A model generated the notes under the pieces. It worked only from the letters and a program-made list of their open reading frames with translations, was not told the origin of the DNA and searched no databases. From contig CAUBIC010000008.1 in NCBI GenBank assembly GCA_958435945.1, forward strand, positions 39,880 through 103,879: a DNA stretch of 64,000 nt, written 5' to 3'. A program made the translations under genes and the position numbers. The number at the start of each line of letters is the position of its first letter. Within the stretch, counting starts at the first letter, position 1. This DNA comes from an uncultured Collinsella sp. (GTDB lineage: Bacteria > Actinomycetota > Coriobacteriia > Coriobacteriales > Coriobacteriaceae). Shown in pieces: positions 52,720-61,960 of this stretch.

Positions 52720-54222
52720 CTAGTCTTGGGCCTTGATGCTCGGCATCAGAATCTGGGCGAGGTAGTCGGTCTCGAGTTTGGTCGCGGCGTCTGCCTTGCC
52801 GTCTTTACCGACCAGGTCGTTTTTGATCTGGCTGTATGTGTAGCGGTTGCCGGTCGTGAGCTCGACAAGCTCAATCGCCGTATCCATGGGGTAGGTCGAC
52901 ACGGGGTTCTGCGTGCGCCCGTTGATGGTTTGCGGGATTACATACGGATAGACAGGACCGCTAGCATAGACGGTGTAGCCGTTGCCTAGGCTGACCGTGC
53001 CCAAAACTGTATCGCCGGCGTCGGGCGTAAAGGTCTCGCCGTCGCGCACGGCGACAAGCGTCACGAGCGGTGTGTTGGTGTCGCCGTCCAGATAAATGCA
53101 CAGCGTGTTGCCGTTTTGCCAGGTTGCGACCTTGCCATACCACTCAACCGGAATATCGAGCTGATACAGGTTCGTCGCCTTGTGCCGAGCGTCGGCATCG
53201 CGGGCGGACTGAGCCTCGCTTGCGCTTACGGCGTTGGCGGCGGCATCGCGGCGCGTAATTGCCGCCTGCTGAAGTATCTTTGCCGCGGCGGCAGAGCTTG
53301 CGCCCCCTTCCTCGGCATACTTGGCGGCGGCATCGATCTGGTCGTCAGTCACCGTGTCGGCCGAAGGTACCTTGAGCTTAAAGGTGGCTTGAGCGCGCAG
53401 ATCCTGCCCATCGCTCTTAATGGTGACCTGCGCCTTGGTGGTCGGGACGGTGTAGATGGTGCCGTCTTCCGCGATGGGGGATCCAGCAATGGAGAACGTG
53501 TAATCGCCGGGCAGCAGCTTAATGCCGCGACCATGCTCGTCAACGTAGAGCGTTTCGCTCACGGAAGAACCGTCGGAATCCTGTCCGCTCACCTGCACGG
53601 GAATCTTGGAGCCAGTTGAGCAGTCGAGGCCCGCGGCATGCACGCCAATTTGCACCGACATCATCGTGTGCGCACTGGCGGCGACAGCGGCAGCCTGCTC
53701 TTGCTGATATCCGTTCCAGGCAGCATAGCCTGCGCCGCCGGCGACGAGCGCGACGGCCACAACGCCGGCAACCATCAGGTTGCGGCGCTTGGGCGACATC
53801 TTACGATGACGAACCTCGGCTTCGCGTGCCGAGGGAACGGACGGCAGGGGAATATCGCCCATGGCGATGGTCTCGTCCACGGCAGGCGCAGAGCCTAAGC
53901 CAGGGAGCTCGCGGGTCAGCGAATCTTCGGCCGGCAAGTTGTCGAGCAAGATGGTTTCCTCGCTCGTGTCGGATTCGGGCTGGCCGTCGGCCTCGCATTC
54001 GGAATCCTCGTGCCCCGCCCCGTCTTCGGTGGGCGCGGTGCCATCGTCTTTTGCATCCTGACCATCGGGCTGCGCCTCGATTTCCGGCTCATCCTGCACA
54101 TCAACGCTCGAATCGTCAAACGCAACATCGTCAAGCGAAATCCGGTCTAGGCTCTCCAGGGCCTCGGCACACGCTTCTGCATCTTGGGCCGCATCCTCTT
54201 GGCCCATCGTCTCGTCTTTCAT
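52720..54222 (-). CDS. Single-pass membrane protein with acidic cytoplasmic tail, unknown
   Basis: This is a 500-residue protein. Residues 1-140 are very acidic and likely disordered (many D/E), with HRKMSPKRRN just before one transmembrane helix (VAGVVAVALVAGGAGYAAW, about 150-168). The outside part of about 330 residues contains beta-rich segments (YVDEHGRGIKLLPGDYTFSI) that resemble a carboxypeptidase-regulatory-like fold, then a helical Ala-rich stretch and a final domain (YGKVATWQNGNTLCIYLDGD). GGGGG lies five bases before the ATG. No family is recognised. It could be a surface anchor or sensor. Confidence 0.72.
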   Translation of the reverse strand: MKDETMGQEDAAQDAEACAEALESLDRISLDDVAFDDSSVDVQDEPEIEAQPDGQDAKDDGTAPTEDGAGHEDSECEADGQPESDTSEETILLDNLPAEDSLTRELPGLGSAPAVDETIAMGDIPLPSVPSAREAEVRHRKMSPKRRNLMVAGVVAVALVAGGAGYAAWNGYQQEQAAAVAASAHTMMSVQIGVHAAGLDCSTGSKIPVQVSGQDSDGSSVSETLYVDEHGRGIKLLPGDYTFSIAGSPIAEDGTIYTVPTTKAQVTIKSDGQDLRAQATFKLKVPSADTVTDDQIDAAAKYAEEGGASSAAAAKILQQAAITRRDAAANAVSASEAQSARDADARHKATNLYQLDIPVEWYGKVATWQNGNTLCIYLDGDTNTPLVTLVAVRDGETFTPDAGDTVLGTVSLGNGYTVYASGPVYPYVIPQTINGRTQNPVSTYPMDTAIELVELTTGNRYTYSQIKNDLVGKDGKADAATKLETDYLAQILMPSIKAQD

Positions 54223-54342
54223 ATATCCCCCAAGCTCAATATCGGGACAACACTGTACCCAAAAATGGAGCTATATAAAGCGCATGCGAAATATAAGATC
54301 CGATTTAACCCGAGTGCATCGTTTAGCCGCATCCTCGCGGCA

Positions 54343-54386
54343 GCAAAAAGCCCCCGGAACGCGGACGAATCACATTCCGGGGGCTC
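54343..54386 (-). terminator. Terminator of the DUF5692-like gene
   Basis: AGCCCCCGGAA and TTCCGGGGGCT form the stem. Read on the minus strand it is followed by TTTTTGCTG. Confidence 0.85.
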
Positions 54387-54455
54387 TGCAATGCGTTGAG
54401 TTGCGCGGAGCCGGCTACGCGGCTTCGTACTCAAGCGATGTTTGCGCCAGGCGCG

Positions 54456-55463
54456 TTACTCGGCGTGAGCGTAATCCACCTTGGCGCGGCGAGCGGTAGC
54501 CTTCTCCCAATCGCTGGTGCCCTCAAAGACATCCTGCTTGTAGGGATTGCGGCCGAGCTTCTTGGCACGGTAGGCGATGTAGATGATTGCGGCGACGTTG
54601 GCGATCAGCGCGGCGACCGAGACCGCGGTAGCGGCGCCGGGGTCGAGCGTGGAGTGGGTCACAAAGATGGACTCCTCCTGGAAGTAGGGGAACACCTGGG
54701 CAAACATACACCAAATGGCCAGCGTAAAGGCGCGGTTCTGGATCCAGCCGCCCTTGTTCCAGATAAAGGCGGCGACGGTGGGCGCCAGCAGCAGTGCAAA
54801 GCCGCAGAACCAGGAGTGGGTGGGCAGGCAGTTGTAGGTGTAGCAGAAGTTCCAGATATCGTAGGCGATGATGTAGACCCAGGTCATGTCGGGCCACAGC
54901 ATGTCGGTCTTGTCCTCGGAGGCGTAGACGCTCCACCAACCGGTCATGCAGAAGATGTTGATGAGACCGGCGATGCCGTTGAACACGTTGTTCCAGCCGG
55001 CAAGCTGTGTGGCACCCTCGGAAGTGACCCAGGTGGACTCGCCCAGGACAAAGAAGTGATAGGCGCTCTCGAAGTCGGACACGACGGCGATCAAGATGTT
55101 GATGGCGACGATCACAAACGGCCACGCGCGGAACCAATGCGCCTTGCCGATCTTGCCCCACTGGTACTTAATGGCAATGAAGCCCCAGCAACCGGCCAGC
55201 GCCGCGTACACCTTGGCGTAGTGGAACCAGCTGTTCTGGTACACGTGGGTGGGGTTGGTGAGCGCCCACTCGGCACCCTGCGAAACGCCCACGGCGATGG
55301 CGACGCAGTAGATGGTCATGGCCAGCGGAGCCACGCCAAAGATGATTGCCGCGCCCAGCTTGGTGCGGCGGCCGACCTCGTTGAGCACGATGAGGCCAAT
55401 AAAGACCATGGCCCAGCCGGCCCAGTGGATAAGGGTATCGCTACCCCAAACATCGAACAGCAT
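54456..55463 (-). CDS. Multi-pass membrane protein, DUF5692-like
   Basis: This 335-residue protein has about eight to nine transmembrane helices and many Trp, Tyr and His residues in them (HWAGWAMVFIGLIVL, YDIWNFCYTYNCLPTHSWFC). I recognise it as similar to the DUF5692 family of anaerobic actinobacteria, whose function is unknown to me. AAGGAG lies six bases before the ATG. It is preceded by a TetR regulator gene on the same strand and a divergent FeS flavoprotein, so a redox-linked membrane role is plausible. Haem or quinone binding is not provable by eye. Confidence 0.72.
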   Translation of the reverse strand: MLFDVWGSDTLIHWAGWAMVFIGLIVLNEVGRRTKLGAAIIFGVAPLAMTIYCVAIAVGVSQGAEWALTNPTHVYQNSWFHYAKVYAALAGCWGFIAIKYQWGKIGKAHWFRAWPFVIVAINILIAVVSDFESAYHFFVLGESTWVTSEGATQLAGWNNVFNGIAGLINIFCMTGWWSVYASEDKTDMLWPDMTWVYIIAYDIWNFCYTYNCLPTHSWFCGFALLLAPTVAAFIWNKGGWIQNRAFTLAIWCMFAQVFPYFQEESIFVTHSTLDPGAATAVSVAALIANVAAIIYIAYRAKKLGRNPYKQDVFEGTSDWEKATARRAKVDYAHAE

Positions 55464-55526
55464 GCTGCTCTCCTTTCACACGCCCGCGGCCCCTCTTCCG
55501 ATCGCGGGCAGTTTGGCCAAATGTCG

Positions 55527-56189
55527 TCAGTTCTGGGGCTTGCGCTCCGGATACTTGGCGGTATAGCCCTCGATGTGGAGTGTCGAGGCGATGATTTCCT
55601 TGACCGTCTCGTCGGGCACATCGGGGTGCGTGCGGATATACATCAACAACCCCATGATGAGGGTGTAGAACGTCTCGTAGACATGGTCGATGCGTAGCTC
55701 ATGATGGGCGACAAAATCCACCACGGTGGTGTCGCAGATATACTGCGCCACGCGCTGGACCACGTTGTGCAAAAAGCCGCCGTAGAGCGCGCCGCTGCTT
55801 GAGGTGAGCGTACTCGGCAGCTCGTGGCCGCTGGCGACCAGGCGCTTAAAGAGCGGGGCGACGGTGTCGAGTGCGCCCTCGATATCACCGACGATGCGGC
55901 TGGCATTCCACTGCTCGAGTTCGGAGATAAAGCCGTCGATCGCCTCGTCCATAACAGCGGTGACGGCGGCGTCCATATCGGCAAAGTAGTGGTAGAACAA
56001 TGAACGCGTGCAGCCGGCTCGCTTGGTCACGGCCGATACCGATAGGTGGGACACGCCCAGCTCGGAGCTTACGGTACGTACGGCATCGAGGATCTCGCGA
56101 CGGCGTTCGTCGCCCGTCAGGCGCTTTGCCGCGCTATCGGATGCGGGAACGGCATCGACCACAGAGGTATCTGCTGTGTTGTTGCCCAT
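55527..56189 (-). CDS. TetR-family regulator
   Basis: This 220-residue protein has an N-terminal TetR helix-turn-helix (HLSVSAVTKRAGCTRSLFYH at about residues 50-70) and a helical ligand-binding part. AAAGGCGG lies six bases before ATG 56189. It lies 63 bases upstream of the DUF5692-like gene on the same strand and is divergent from the flavoprotein gene at 56380. Control of both is likely. TTGACGGTTCGTCAA (56249) in the intergenic region is a possible operator. Confidence 0.88.
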   Translation of the reverse strand: MGNNTADTSVVDAVPASDSAAKRLTGDERRREILDAVRTVSSELGVSHLSVSAVTKRAGCTRSLFYHYFADMDAAVTAVMDEAIDGFISELEQWNASRIVGDIEGALDTVAPLFKRLVASGHELPSTLTSSSGALYGGFLHNVVQRVAQYICDTTVVDFVAHHELRIDHVYETFYTLIMGLLMYIRTHPDVPDETVKEIIASTLHIEGYTAKYPERKPQN

Positions 56190-56248
56190 GTTTTTGCCGC
56201 CTTTCATCCTCTTTTGCCTGACCGTTCGCCTAACAGTCTTGAATATTG

Positions 56249-56263
56249 TTGACGGTTCGTCAA
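56249..56263. promoter_or_regulatory. Dyad TTGACGGTTCGTCAA, possible TetR operator
   Basis: TTGACG and CGTCAA around GTT, between the divergent TetR and flavoprotein genes. TGACACAATGTCA (56273) is a second dyad close by. Confidence 0.5.
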
Positions 56264-56379
56264 TACTATTTTTGACACAATGTCAACTAATGGCGGGTGA
56301 ACGGCATGGGGCATGCCCGGCCTGCAAAAAAAGAGGGGCGCCGCGGTCTCGCCGGGCCGTGGCAAGAGAAGGGACAACC

Positions 56380-59157
56380 ATGATTCTCAACGGACCGGGG
56401 ATTAGCTATACCGAGCCCGATATCGGCGCGGAGTTCGTGCCGCCGATACCGGAGCATCCGCGCGAGGCCATCGTCAAACTGTGCGAGCACTGCACCAACC
56501 GTCTGTTGCACCGCGACGAGCTGCTGGGCTACGAGTACTGGTCGTTTGCCGAGGCCGCAACCGACGAGCAGGCCGAAGTGCTCTGCAAGATGAAGATGCG
56601 CCGTCCCTATACGCTGCCCGAGATGGTCAAGCTCACCGGCATGCCCGAGGCCCAGATCGAGAAGATGCTCGACGACATGAGCTACACGGGTCTGCTCGAG
56701 TACAACTGGGAAAACCCCGAGCGCGCCAAGCAGTGGGTGCTGCCCATGCTGGTGCCGGGTTCCGCCGAGTTCCTCAACATGCGCGTGAGCCAGCTCGAGG
56801 AGCACCCGGTCTATGCCAAGTTCTTTGAGCAGGCGTCCAAGGGACCGCTGTCCAAGGCCACGCCGATGGTGCCGCCCGGTGGCGCCGGCATCGGTATGCA
56901 TGTCATTCCGGTCGAGAAGGCCATCGATGCCGCGAGCACCTCGGTGCCTATTGAGCATATCGAGCACTGGCTCGACAAATACGAGGGCAAGTATGCCGCC
57001 AGCACCTGCAGCTGCCGCGCGAGCCGTCGCGTGATGGGCGAGGGCTGCGCCGATGACCCCGCCGACTGGTGCATTGCCGTGGGCGATATGGCCGACTATG
57101 TGGTTGAGACCGACCGCGGTCATTATGTGACGCGCGAGGAGGTCTACGACATCTTGCGCCAGGCCGAGGACAACGGCTTTGTGCACCAGATCACCAATAT
57201 CGACGGCGAGAACAAGATCTTCGCCATCTGCAACTGCAACGTCAACGTGTGCTATGCCCTGCGCACCTCGCAGCTGTTCAACACGCCCAACCTGTCGCGC
57301 TCGGCCTATGTTGCCAAGGTCGAGAAGGACAAGTGCGTGGCCTGCGGTCGCTGCGTTGAGGTATGCCCTGCCGGTGCCGCCAAGCTCGGCCAGAAGCTCT
57401 GCAGCAAAAAGGCCGGTGGACAGGTGCCCGAGTATCCGCGCCAGGAGCTGCCCGATGCCACCAAGTGGGACCACACCAAGTGGTCGCCCAACTACCGCAA
57501 CGACAACCGCATCGAGACGCATGAGTCCGGCACCGCTCCCTGCAAGACGGCCTGCCCCGCGCACGTTGCCGTTCAGGGCTATTTGAAGCTCGCGGCTCAG
57601 GGTCGCTATGACGAGGCCCTAGCACTCATCAAGCGCGAGAACCCGCTGCCCGCTATCTGCGGCCGTGTGTGCAACCGCCGCTGTGAGGATGCCTGCACCC
57701 GCGGCCGTGTGGACGCCGCCGTGGCTATCGACGAGGTCAAGAAGTTTATCGCCCAGCGCGATCTGGACGCCGCGACCCGCTACGTTCCGCCCGTGGTGAC
57801 GCCGACGCGCGCCGGCGGCTTCGACCAGAAGATCGCCGTCATCGGTGCCGGTCCGGCCGGCCTGTCCTGCGCTTTCTACCTGGCCGAGAAGGGCTACAAG
57901 CCCGTCGTGTTCGAGAAGAACGAGCGCCCGGGCGGCATGCTCACCTACGGCATTCCCAGCTTTAAGCTGCAGAAGGACGTCATCAAGGCCGAGGTCGAGA
58001 TCATTCGCCTGATGGGTGCCGAGTTCCGCTATGGCGTGGAAGTCGGTCGCGACGTGACGCTCGACGAGCTGCGCGCGCAGGGCTTTAAGGCCTTCTACGT
58101 TGCCATTGGCTGCCAGGGCGGCCGCCTTGCGGGCATTCCGGGCGAGGGTGCCGAGGACGTGACCGTGGCCGTCAACTTCCTTCGCGAGGTTAACAGCGGC
58201 AAGATTGATTCCCTGTCCGGCCGCACCATTGTGGTGGGCGGCGGCAACGTGGCCATCGACGTTGCCCGCAACGCCTGCCGTCTGGGCTCTGAGCATGTTG
58301 AGATGTTCTGCCTGGAGAGCGAGGCTCAGATGCCCGCCAGCGAGGAGGAGCGTCGCGAGGCCGTTGAGGACGGCGCTCACATCAGCTGCGGATGGGGCCC
58401 CAAGGAGATTCACCTGGACGAGGCCGGTCGCGTGTGCGGCATCACCTTCAAGCGCTGCACGCGTGTCTTTGACGACGAGGGCCGTTTTGCGCCCGAGTAC
58501 GACGAGAACGATCTGCGCCGTGTCGATGCCGACCGTGTCGTCATGTCGATTGGCCAGTCCATTGTGTGGGGCGACCTGCTGGCTGGCTCCAAGGTGGAGC
58601 TCGGCCGCGGCCAGGGCGCCCTGGCCGATCCCCAGACTTACCAGACCGCCGAACCCGACATCTTTGTGGGCGGCGACGTCTACACCGGCCCCAGCTTTGC
58701 CATCGATGCCATTGCCGCCGGCCACGAGGCTGCCGTGTCCATCCATCGCTTTGTGCAGCCGGGCTCCACGCTCACCATCGGCCGCAACCAGCGCCGCTAC
58801 ACCGCGCTCGACCGCGACGATGTCGTGATCGAGAGCTACGACAACGCGAGCCGCGAGGTTGCGCATGTGGACCGCGAACGCGAGAAGGCTGCACCGTTTA
58901 GCGAGTATGTTGAGACCTTTACCGAGGAGCAGGTGCGCGCCGAGACCGCCCGCTGCCTGGGCTGCGGCGCCTCGATCGTCGACCCCAACAAGTGCATCGG
59001 CTGCGGCCTGTGCACCACCAAGTGCGCGTTCGACGCCATCCATCTGGATCGCGACCGCCCCGAGTGCTCCACGATGGTCAAATACGAGCAAAAGCTCCCG
59101 AGTCTCGGCAAGTACGCGCTCAAGCGCGCCATCAAGATCAAATTCGGGAAGAAGTAA
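56380..59157 (+). CDS. FeS flavoprotein oxidoreductase, GltD-like core
   Basis: This is a 925-residue soluble protein. Residues about 20-300 form an unusual front part with a helix-turn-helix-like stretch (PYTLPEMVKLTGMPEAQIEK) and cysteine clusters (STCSCRASRR, ICNCNVNVC). A ferredoxin motif CVACGRCVEVCP follows near residue 320. The middle is a GltD/NADPH-dependent reductase module (CKTACPAHVAVQGYL, AVIGAGPAGLSCAFYLAEKG, VVGGGNVAIDVARNACRLG). Two more clusters close it (CLGCGASI, CIGCGLCTTKC). It probably passes electrons between NAD(P)H and ferredoxin-like carriers. ATG 56380 begins MILNGPG, and the longer frame runs into the TetR gene. Confidence 0.85.
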   Translation: MILNGPGISYTEPDIGAEFVPPIPEHPREAIVKLCEHCTNRLLHRDELLGYEYWSFAEAATDEQAEVLCKMKMRRPYTLPEMVKLTGMPEAQIEKMLDDMSYTGLLEYNWENPERAKQWVLPMLVPGSAEFLNMRVSQLEEHPVYAKFFEQASKGPLSKATPMVPPGGAGIGMHVIPVEKAIDAASTSVPIEHIEHWLDKYEGKYAASTCSCRASRRVMGEGCADDPADWCIAVGDMADYVVETDRGHYVTREEVYDILRQAEDNGFVHQITNIDGENKIFAICNCNVNVCYALRTSQLFNTPNLSRSAYVAKVEKDKCVACGRCVEVCPAGAAKLGQKLCSKKAGGQVPEYPRQELPDATKWDHTKWSPNYRNDNRIETHESGTAPCKTACPAHVAVQGYLKLAAQGRYDEALALIKRENPLPAICGRVCNRRCEDACTRGRVDAAVAIDEVKKFIAQRDLDAATRYVPPVVTPTRAGGFDQKIAVIGAGPAGLSCAFYLAEKGYKPVVFEKNERPGGMLTYGIPSFKLQKDVIKAEVEIIRLMGAEFRYGVEVGRDVTLDELRAQGFKAFYVAIGCQGGRLAGIPGEGAEDVTVAVNFLREVNSGKIDSLSGRTIVVGGGNVAIDVARNACRLGSEHVEMFCLESEAQMPASEEERREAVEDGAHISCGWGPKEIHLDEAGRVCGITFKRCTRVFDDEGRFAPEYDENDLRRVDADRVVMSIGQSIVWGDLLAGSKVELGRGQGALADPQTYQTAEPDIFVGGDVYTGPSFAIDAIAAGHEAAVSIHRFVQPGSTLTIGRNQRRYTALDRDDVVIESYDNASREVAHVDREREKAAPFSEYVETFTEEQVRAETARCLGCGASIVDPNKCIGCGLCTTKCAFDAIHLDRDRPECSTMVKYEQKLPSLGKYALKRAIKIKFGKK

Positions 59158-59195
59158 GAAACGCAACAAGCAGGAGAACGGCGCAGAGAGCGGTT

Positions 59196-59339
59196 GGACA
59201 GCGAGCGAGTCCCAGGCGTGGCGAGGTGCCTTGAAAGAGGAGGGCATAGGGCTTTTGCCCATGCCCGACGATTGAAAGGCAGATCGCCCGTCTGGGGCTC
59301 GCGCAGCGTCAAGCCGACCGCCGTTCGGTAGAACGGCGG
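59196..59339 (-). repeat. Structured element, copy 5 (GACGCTG family), reverse
   Basis: Read on the minus strand: hairpin 1 CCGCCGTTC-TACC-GAACGGCGG, then GACGCTGC, a stem around GATCTGCCTTTCAA/TTTCAAGGCACC, the tip GGGC-AAAA-GCCC, and finally CGCTGTCC. It is the only copy not placed after a stop codon on its own strand. It ends 13 bases before hypA. Confidence 0.78.
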
Positions 59340-59351
59340 AAGGAATTAAAA

Positions 59352-59780
59352 GTGCACGAGCTCGGAATCGTCTATCACATCATTCGCGATGTCGAGAACG
59401 TGGCGCGCGCCAATGGCGTGCGTCGCGTTTCGAGCGTGACGTTGCTACTGGGCGAGGTTTCGGGCGTCGTTCCCGACTTGCTGCTCGACGCTTGGCGCTG
59501 GGCAGCAGATAAAAAGCCTATCACCGAGGGCGCGGAGCTTATCGTGGAGCCCGTCGAGGCCGTGACACATTGCGAGGCGTGCGGCTGCGACTACGCGACG
59601 GTCGAGCACGGCAAGACCTGTCCCCAGTGCGGTAGCGGCGAGACCTATTTGCTGCAGGGCCGGGAGGTAATGATCAAACAGATCGAGACCCCCGACGAGG
59701 ACCCGGCAGACGCTGCTCCTGACGGCCTCTCCGACGCCCCCGATGCCGTCGACGCCGCCAACCCTCTCCACATCGCCTAA
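59352..59780 (+). CDS. hypA: Hydrogenase nickel-insertion protein HypA
   Basis: This 142-residue protein starts MHELGIVYHI with the nickel-binding His2. The zinc ribbon (CEAC...CPQC) lies near residue 75-95. It delivers nickel to the [NiFe]-hydrogenase precursor with HypB. A Pro/Asp/Ala-rich tail of about 30 residues after the usual end is unusual. The start is GTG 59352 with AAGGAA upstream. It is 26 kb from hypFCDE. hypB is absent from the window. Confidence 0.95.
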   Translation: MHELGIVYHIIRDVENVARANGVRRVSSVTLLLGEVSGVVPDLLLDAWRWAADKKPITEGAELIVEPVEAVTHCEACGCDYATVEHGKTCPQCGSGETYLLQGREVMIKQIETPDEDPADAAPDGLSDAPDAVDAANPLHIA

Positions 59781-59806
59781 CATCCAATGACTACATGGGC
59801 TAGAGT

Positions 59807-60013
59807 TCTAAACATATTTGCTTCGGTTAGTCAAGTCATGTCTGTTTAAACAAAATGGTGGCACGCAGACGCATTGGGATCCACCTAAAAGAGGTCTTAA
59901 CGAACAGTGCACCTTTATATGTCTTTGAAAGCAATCAGCAAATCACGTTTTAGCAGGCAATAAGCTGTAAACCGGCAACGTAATCAATTTGTAACAAACT
60001 TAGACGTTTAAAC
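59807..60013 (+). promoter_or_regulatory. Operator region upstream of the mannose PTS
   Basis: TTCTAAACATAT (59807) equals the left half of the palindrome at 13912. GTTTAAACAAA occurs twice (59844 and 60006). The 338 bases between hypA and the PTS hold no gene. The pattern suggests shared control with the 13.8-14.2 kb sugar locus. Confidence 0.5.
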
Positions 60014-60041
60014 AAATAATCCAACCTTTTGCGAATTTAGC

Positions 60042-60047
60042 TATAAT
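60042..60047 (+). promoter_or_regulatory. -10 box TATAAT of the mannose PTS operon
   Basis: A perfect TATAAT lies 71 bases before the EIIAB start. The -35 is weak, suggesting activator-dependent transcription. Confidence 0.45.
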
Positions 60048-60117
60048 TCCACAATCCAAACAGGTATACTCCTTTCATGTCGTGTAGGAAATACGTAGAC
60101 AAAAAGGAGGTTATGTG

Positions 60118-61107
60118 ATGGTAAGTATTGTTCTTGCTAGCCACGGGGACTTGGCAGCTGGAATCAAGCAGACGGGCTCGATGGTCTTTGGCGATCAGCC
60201 GTCTGTTGCCGTGGTCTCGCTCGAGCCGAGCATGGGCCCCGACGATTTCCGTGCCAAGGTCGAGGAAGCAGTCGCTTCCTTCGAGGACCAGGAGCAGGTG
60301 CTCTTCCTCGTTGATCTGTGGGGCGGCACGCCGTTCAACCAGATCAGCGGGCTCATCGAGGGCCACGATTCCTGGGCTATCGTCACCGGTGTCAACCTGC
60401 CTATGCTCATCGAGGCATATTCGCAGCGCTTTGACGCAAAGAACACTGCACATGCGATCGCAAAACATCTCGTGACTGAGGCTAAGGCTGGCGTGCGTGT
60501 CAAGCCCGAGTCTCTGGAGCCCGAGGAGAAGAAGCCGGCTGCGGCCGCCGCTGCTCCTGCAGGCGCCATCCCTCCGGGAACGGTCATCGGCGATGGGCAC
60601 ATCAAGATCGCCCACGTCCGTATCGACACCCGTCTGCTTCATGGTCAGGTGGCCACCACGTGGACCAAGCAGATCAACCCCAACCGCATCATCGTGGTTT
60701 CCGACGGCGTTGCTCACGACGAGCTCCGCAAGACCATGATCGAGCAGGCTGCCCCTCCGGGAGTCCATGCCAACGTCGTGCCCATCAAGAAGATGGCCGA
60801 GGTCGTCAAGGACACGCGCTTTGGTGACACCAAGGCCATGCTGCTCTTCGAGAACCCGCAGGATCTGCTCAAGGCCATCGAGGCCGGCGTCGACATCAAG
60901 GAAGTCAACATCGGTTCCATGGCTCACTCCAAGGGTAAGGTCGTCGTCACCAACGCCGTCGCTATGGGCGATGACGACGTCAAGACTCTCGAGGCTCTTA
61001 AGGCCAAGGGCGTCAAGTTTGAGGTCCGCAAGGTTCCTTCGGATTCCTCCGAGGATCTCGACGCCATGTTGAAGAAAGCTAAGGCCGAACTGGCCGCTCA
61101 AGCATAG
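60118..61107 (+). CDS. manX: Mannose-family PTS EIIAB
   Basis: This 329-residue fused cytoplasmic protein carries phosphate to mannose or related sugars. The EIIA domain (1-130) has the phosphohistidine H9 in VLASHGDLA and LVDLWGGTPFNQ. An Ala/Pro linker follows (about 135-160). The EIIB domain has H175 in IDTRLLHGQVATTW. AAGGAGG lies seven bases before ATG 60118, so the overlapping GTG/ATG codons just upstream are not used. First gene of EIIAB-EIIC-EIID. Confidence 0.95.
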   Translation: MVSIVLASHGDLAAGIKQTGSMVFGDQPSVAVVSLEPSMGPDDFRAKVEEAVASFEDQEQVLFLVDLWGGTPFNQISGLIEGHDSWAIVTGVNLPMLIEAYSQRFDAKNTAHAIAKHLVTEAKAGVRVKPESLEPEEKKPAAAAAAPAGAIPPGTVIGDGHIKIAHVRIDTRLLHGQVATTWTKQINPNRIIVVSDGVAHDELRKTMIEQAAPPGVHANVVPIKKMAEVVKDTRFGDTKAMLLFENPQDLLKAIEAGVDIKEVNIGSMAHSKGKVVVTNAVAMGDDDVKTLEALKAKGVKFEVRKVPSDSSEDLDAMLKKAKAELAAQA

Positions 61108-61125
61108 TAAAGGAGGGTCCGATAC

Positions 61126-61944
61126 ATGTCTGCAATCACTATTCTGCTTGTTGCGATTGTCGCGTTGCTTGCCGGTATGGAAGGCGTTCTGGATGAGTTC
61201 CAGTTCCATCAGCCGCTCGTGGCATGCACGCTTATCGGTCTCGTAACCGGTCACCTTCAGGAGGGCATCCTCCTGGGCGGTTCGCTCCAGATGATGGCCC
61301 TTGGCTGGGCTAACGTCGGCGCCGCCGTCGCGCCTGACGCCGCTCTGGCCTCGGTCGCTTCTTCGATCATCATGGTGCTCGCCCTCAACGGTGGCGCCAC
61401 CGACTCGGCCAAGGCCGTTACCGCCGCTATCGCCGTCGCCGTCCCGCTGTCGGTCGCTGGTCTGTTCCTGACCATGATCTGCCGTACCCTGGCCACCGCT
61501 ATCGCTCACGCCATGGACGGTTGCGCCGAGAAGGGCGACTTCTCCGGCATCGAGCGCTGGCAGTACGCTGCCATCCTCATGCAGGGCCTTCGTATCGCCA
61601 TCCCGGCAGTACTTCTGTGCATCATCCCGGCTGAGGCTGTTACCAACGCGCTTAACGCTATGCCCGACTGGCTGTCCGGCGGCATGGCTGTCGGCGGCGG
61701 CATGGTCGCTTCCGTCGGTTACGCCATGGTCATCAACATGATGGCCACCAAGGAGACCTGGCCGTTCTTCATCCTCGGCTTTGTCCTTGCTGCCATCCCT
61801 CAGCTCACGCTGATCGCCCTTGGCCTCATCGGCATCTCCCTTGCCCTCATCTACCTTGGCCTTAAGGATCTGGCCAAGCAGGGTGGCGGCATGGGCGGCG
61901 GCTCCGGTGACCCGCTCGGCGACATTCTGAACGATTACGAGTAG
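61126..61944 (+). CDS. manY: Mannose-family PTS EIIC
   Basis: This 272-residue membrane protein has about six to seven helices, with GHLQEGILLGGSLQMMALGW and NVGAAVAPDAALASV as family blocks. It forms the sugar channel with EIID. AGGAGGG lies before the ATG, 18 bases after the EIIAB stop. The Gly-rich tail GGGMGGGSGD is variable in the family. Confidence 0.95.
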   Translation: MSAITILLVAIVALLAGMEGVLDEFQFHQPLVACTLIGLVTGHLQEGILLGGSLQMMALGWANVGAAVAPDAALASVASSIIMVLALNGGATDSAKAVTAAIAVAVPLSVAGLFLTMICRTLATAIAHAMDGCAEKGDFSGIERWQYAAILMQGLRIAIPAVLLCIIPAEAVTNALNAMPDWLSGGMAVGGGMVASVGYAMVINMMATKETWPFFILGFVLAAIPQLTLIALGLIGISLALIYLGLKDLAKQGGGMGGGSGDPLGDILNDYE

Positions 61945-61960
61945 GAGGGGAGTGATACAT

